This document shows positions 5,660 through 5,735 of a stretch of DNA of 5,735 bases, piece by piece. Numbering within the stretch: position 1 is the stretch's first letter; each line of letters starts with the position of its first letter. This DNA comes from Nitrosomonadaceae bacterium (lineage in GTDB: Bacteria; Pseudomonadota; Gammaproteobacteria; Burkholderiales; Nitrosomonadaceae). The translations under genes were made by a program, and so were the position numbers. The stretch covers positions 1 to 5,735 of the forward strand of contig JAHELA010000098.1 of the NCBI GenBank assembly GCA_024644425.1, given 5' to 3'. A model generated the notes under the pieces. That model saw only the letters and a list, made by a program, of their open reading frames with translations, had not been told where the DNA came from and did no database searches.

Positions 5660-5735
5660 TCAGTCCTTATTGCGAACCTCAACGTGTTGAATTTTGCCAT
5701 TGTAGACGATCACATACTCCCGGCCAGATCGATGT
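5660..5735 (-). CDS. Possible 3' end of a minus-strand gene (partial)
   Basis: From the right edge the minus strand is open for 24 codons to a TGA at 5662-5660, reading H-R-S-G-R-E-Y-V-I-V-Y-N-G-K-I-Q-H-V-E-V and ending R-N-K-D. The alternating hydrophobic pattern looks like two beta strands joined by an N-G-K turn, and the composition resembles real protein. The family is not recognised; only the tail is visible. If real, it is convergent with the GGDEF-EAL gene. No clear terminator was found between them. Such a short open frame could be chance. Confidence 0.4.
   Translation of the reverse strand, partial: HRSGREYVIVYNGKIQHVEVRNKD

Overview
This is a chromosomal window from a Gram-negative bacterium, most likely a gammaproteobacterium (a betaproteobacterium is not excluded). 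The grounds are three lipoproteins with lipobox signal peptides, a type II secretion/type IV pilin-like pseudopilin and a large membrane-bound GGDEF-EAL c-di-GMP enzyme. The DNA is fairly AT-rich. No phage, plasmid, CRISPR or tRNA hallmark was seen.

Left part (1-984). A minus-strand sigma70-like promoter and a start codon sit at the left edge and point out of the window. Going rightwards there is a 73-residue lipoprotein with a Glu/Pro/Gln repeat tail (205-426). A decayed minus-strand lipoprotein gene (about 452-765) converges on it. Its two frameshifts both fall in 7-base homopolymer runs and its start is missing. A hairpin lies between the two convergent genes. A degenerate palindromic repeat follows at 849-879.

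Middle part (985-2000). Two lipoprotein genes lie 43 bp apart and are followed by an intrinsic terminator: an RcnB-like small lipoprotein (985-1344) and a SYLF/Ysc84-domain lipoprotein (1388-1951). They look like a two-gene cell-envelope operon.

Right part (2001-5735). A pseudopilin gene (2186-2650) lies behind a perfect TTGACA -35 box. It is followed after 52 bp (or with a short overlap, depending on the start used) by a 938-residue sensor protein with TM, periplasmic domain, TM, HAMP, GAF-like, GGDEF and EAL segments (2703-5519). The catalytic residues of both c-di-GMP domains appear intact, but the Arg of the allosteric I-site is absent. A second, inverted copy of the palindromic repeat lies just downstream (5564-5594). 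The window ends in what may be the 3' end of a minus-strand gene.

The common theme is the cell envelope and surface behaviour. The pseudopilin/c-di-GMP enzyme pair is the most functionally suggestive unit. The most unusual structural signals are the inverted pair of palindromic repeats around the block and the lipoprotein pseudogene. I did not find convincing evidence of a wholly new system.
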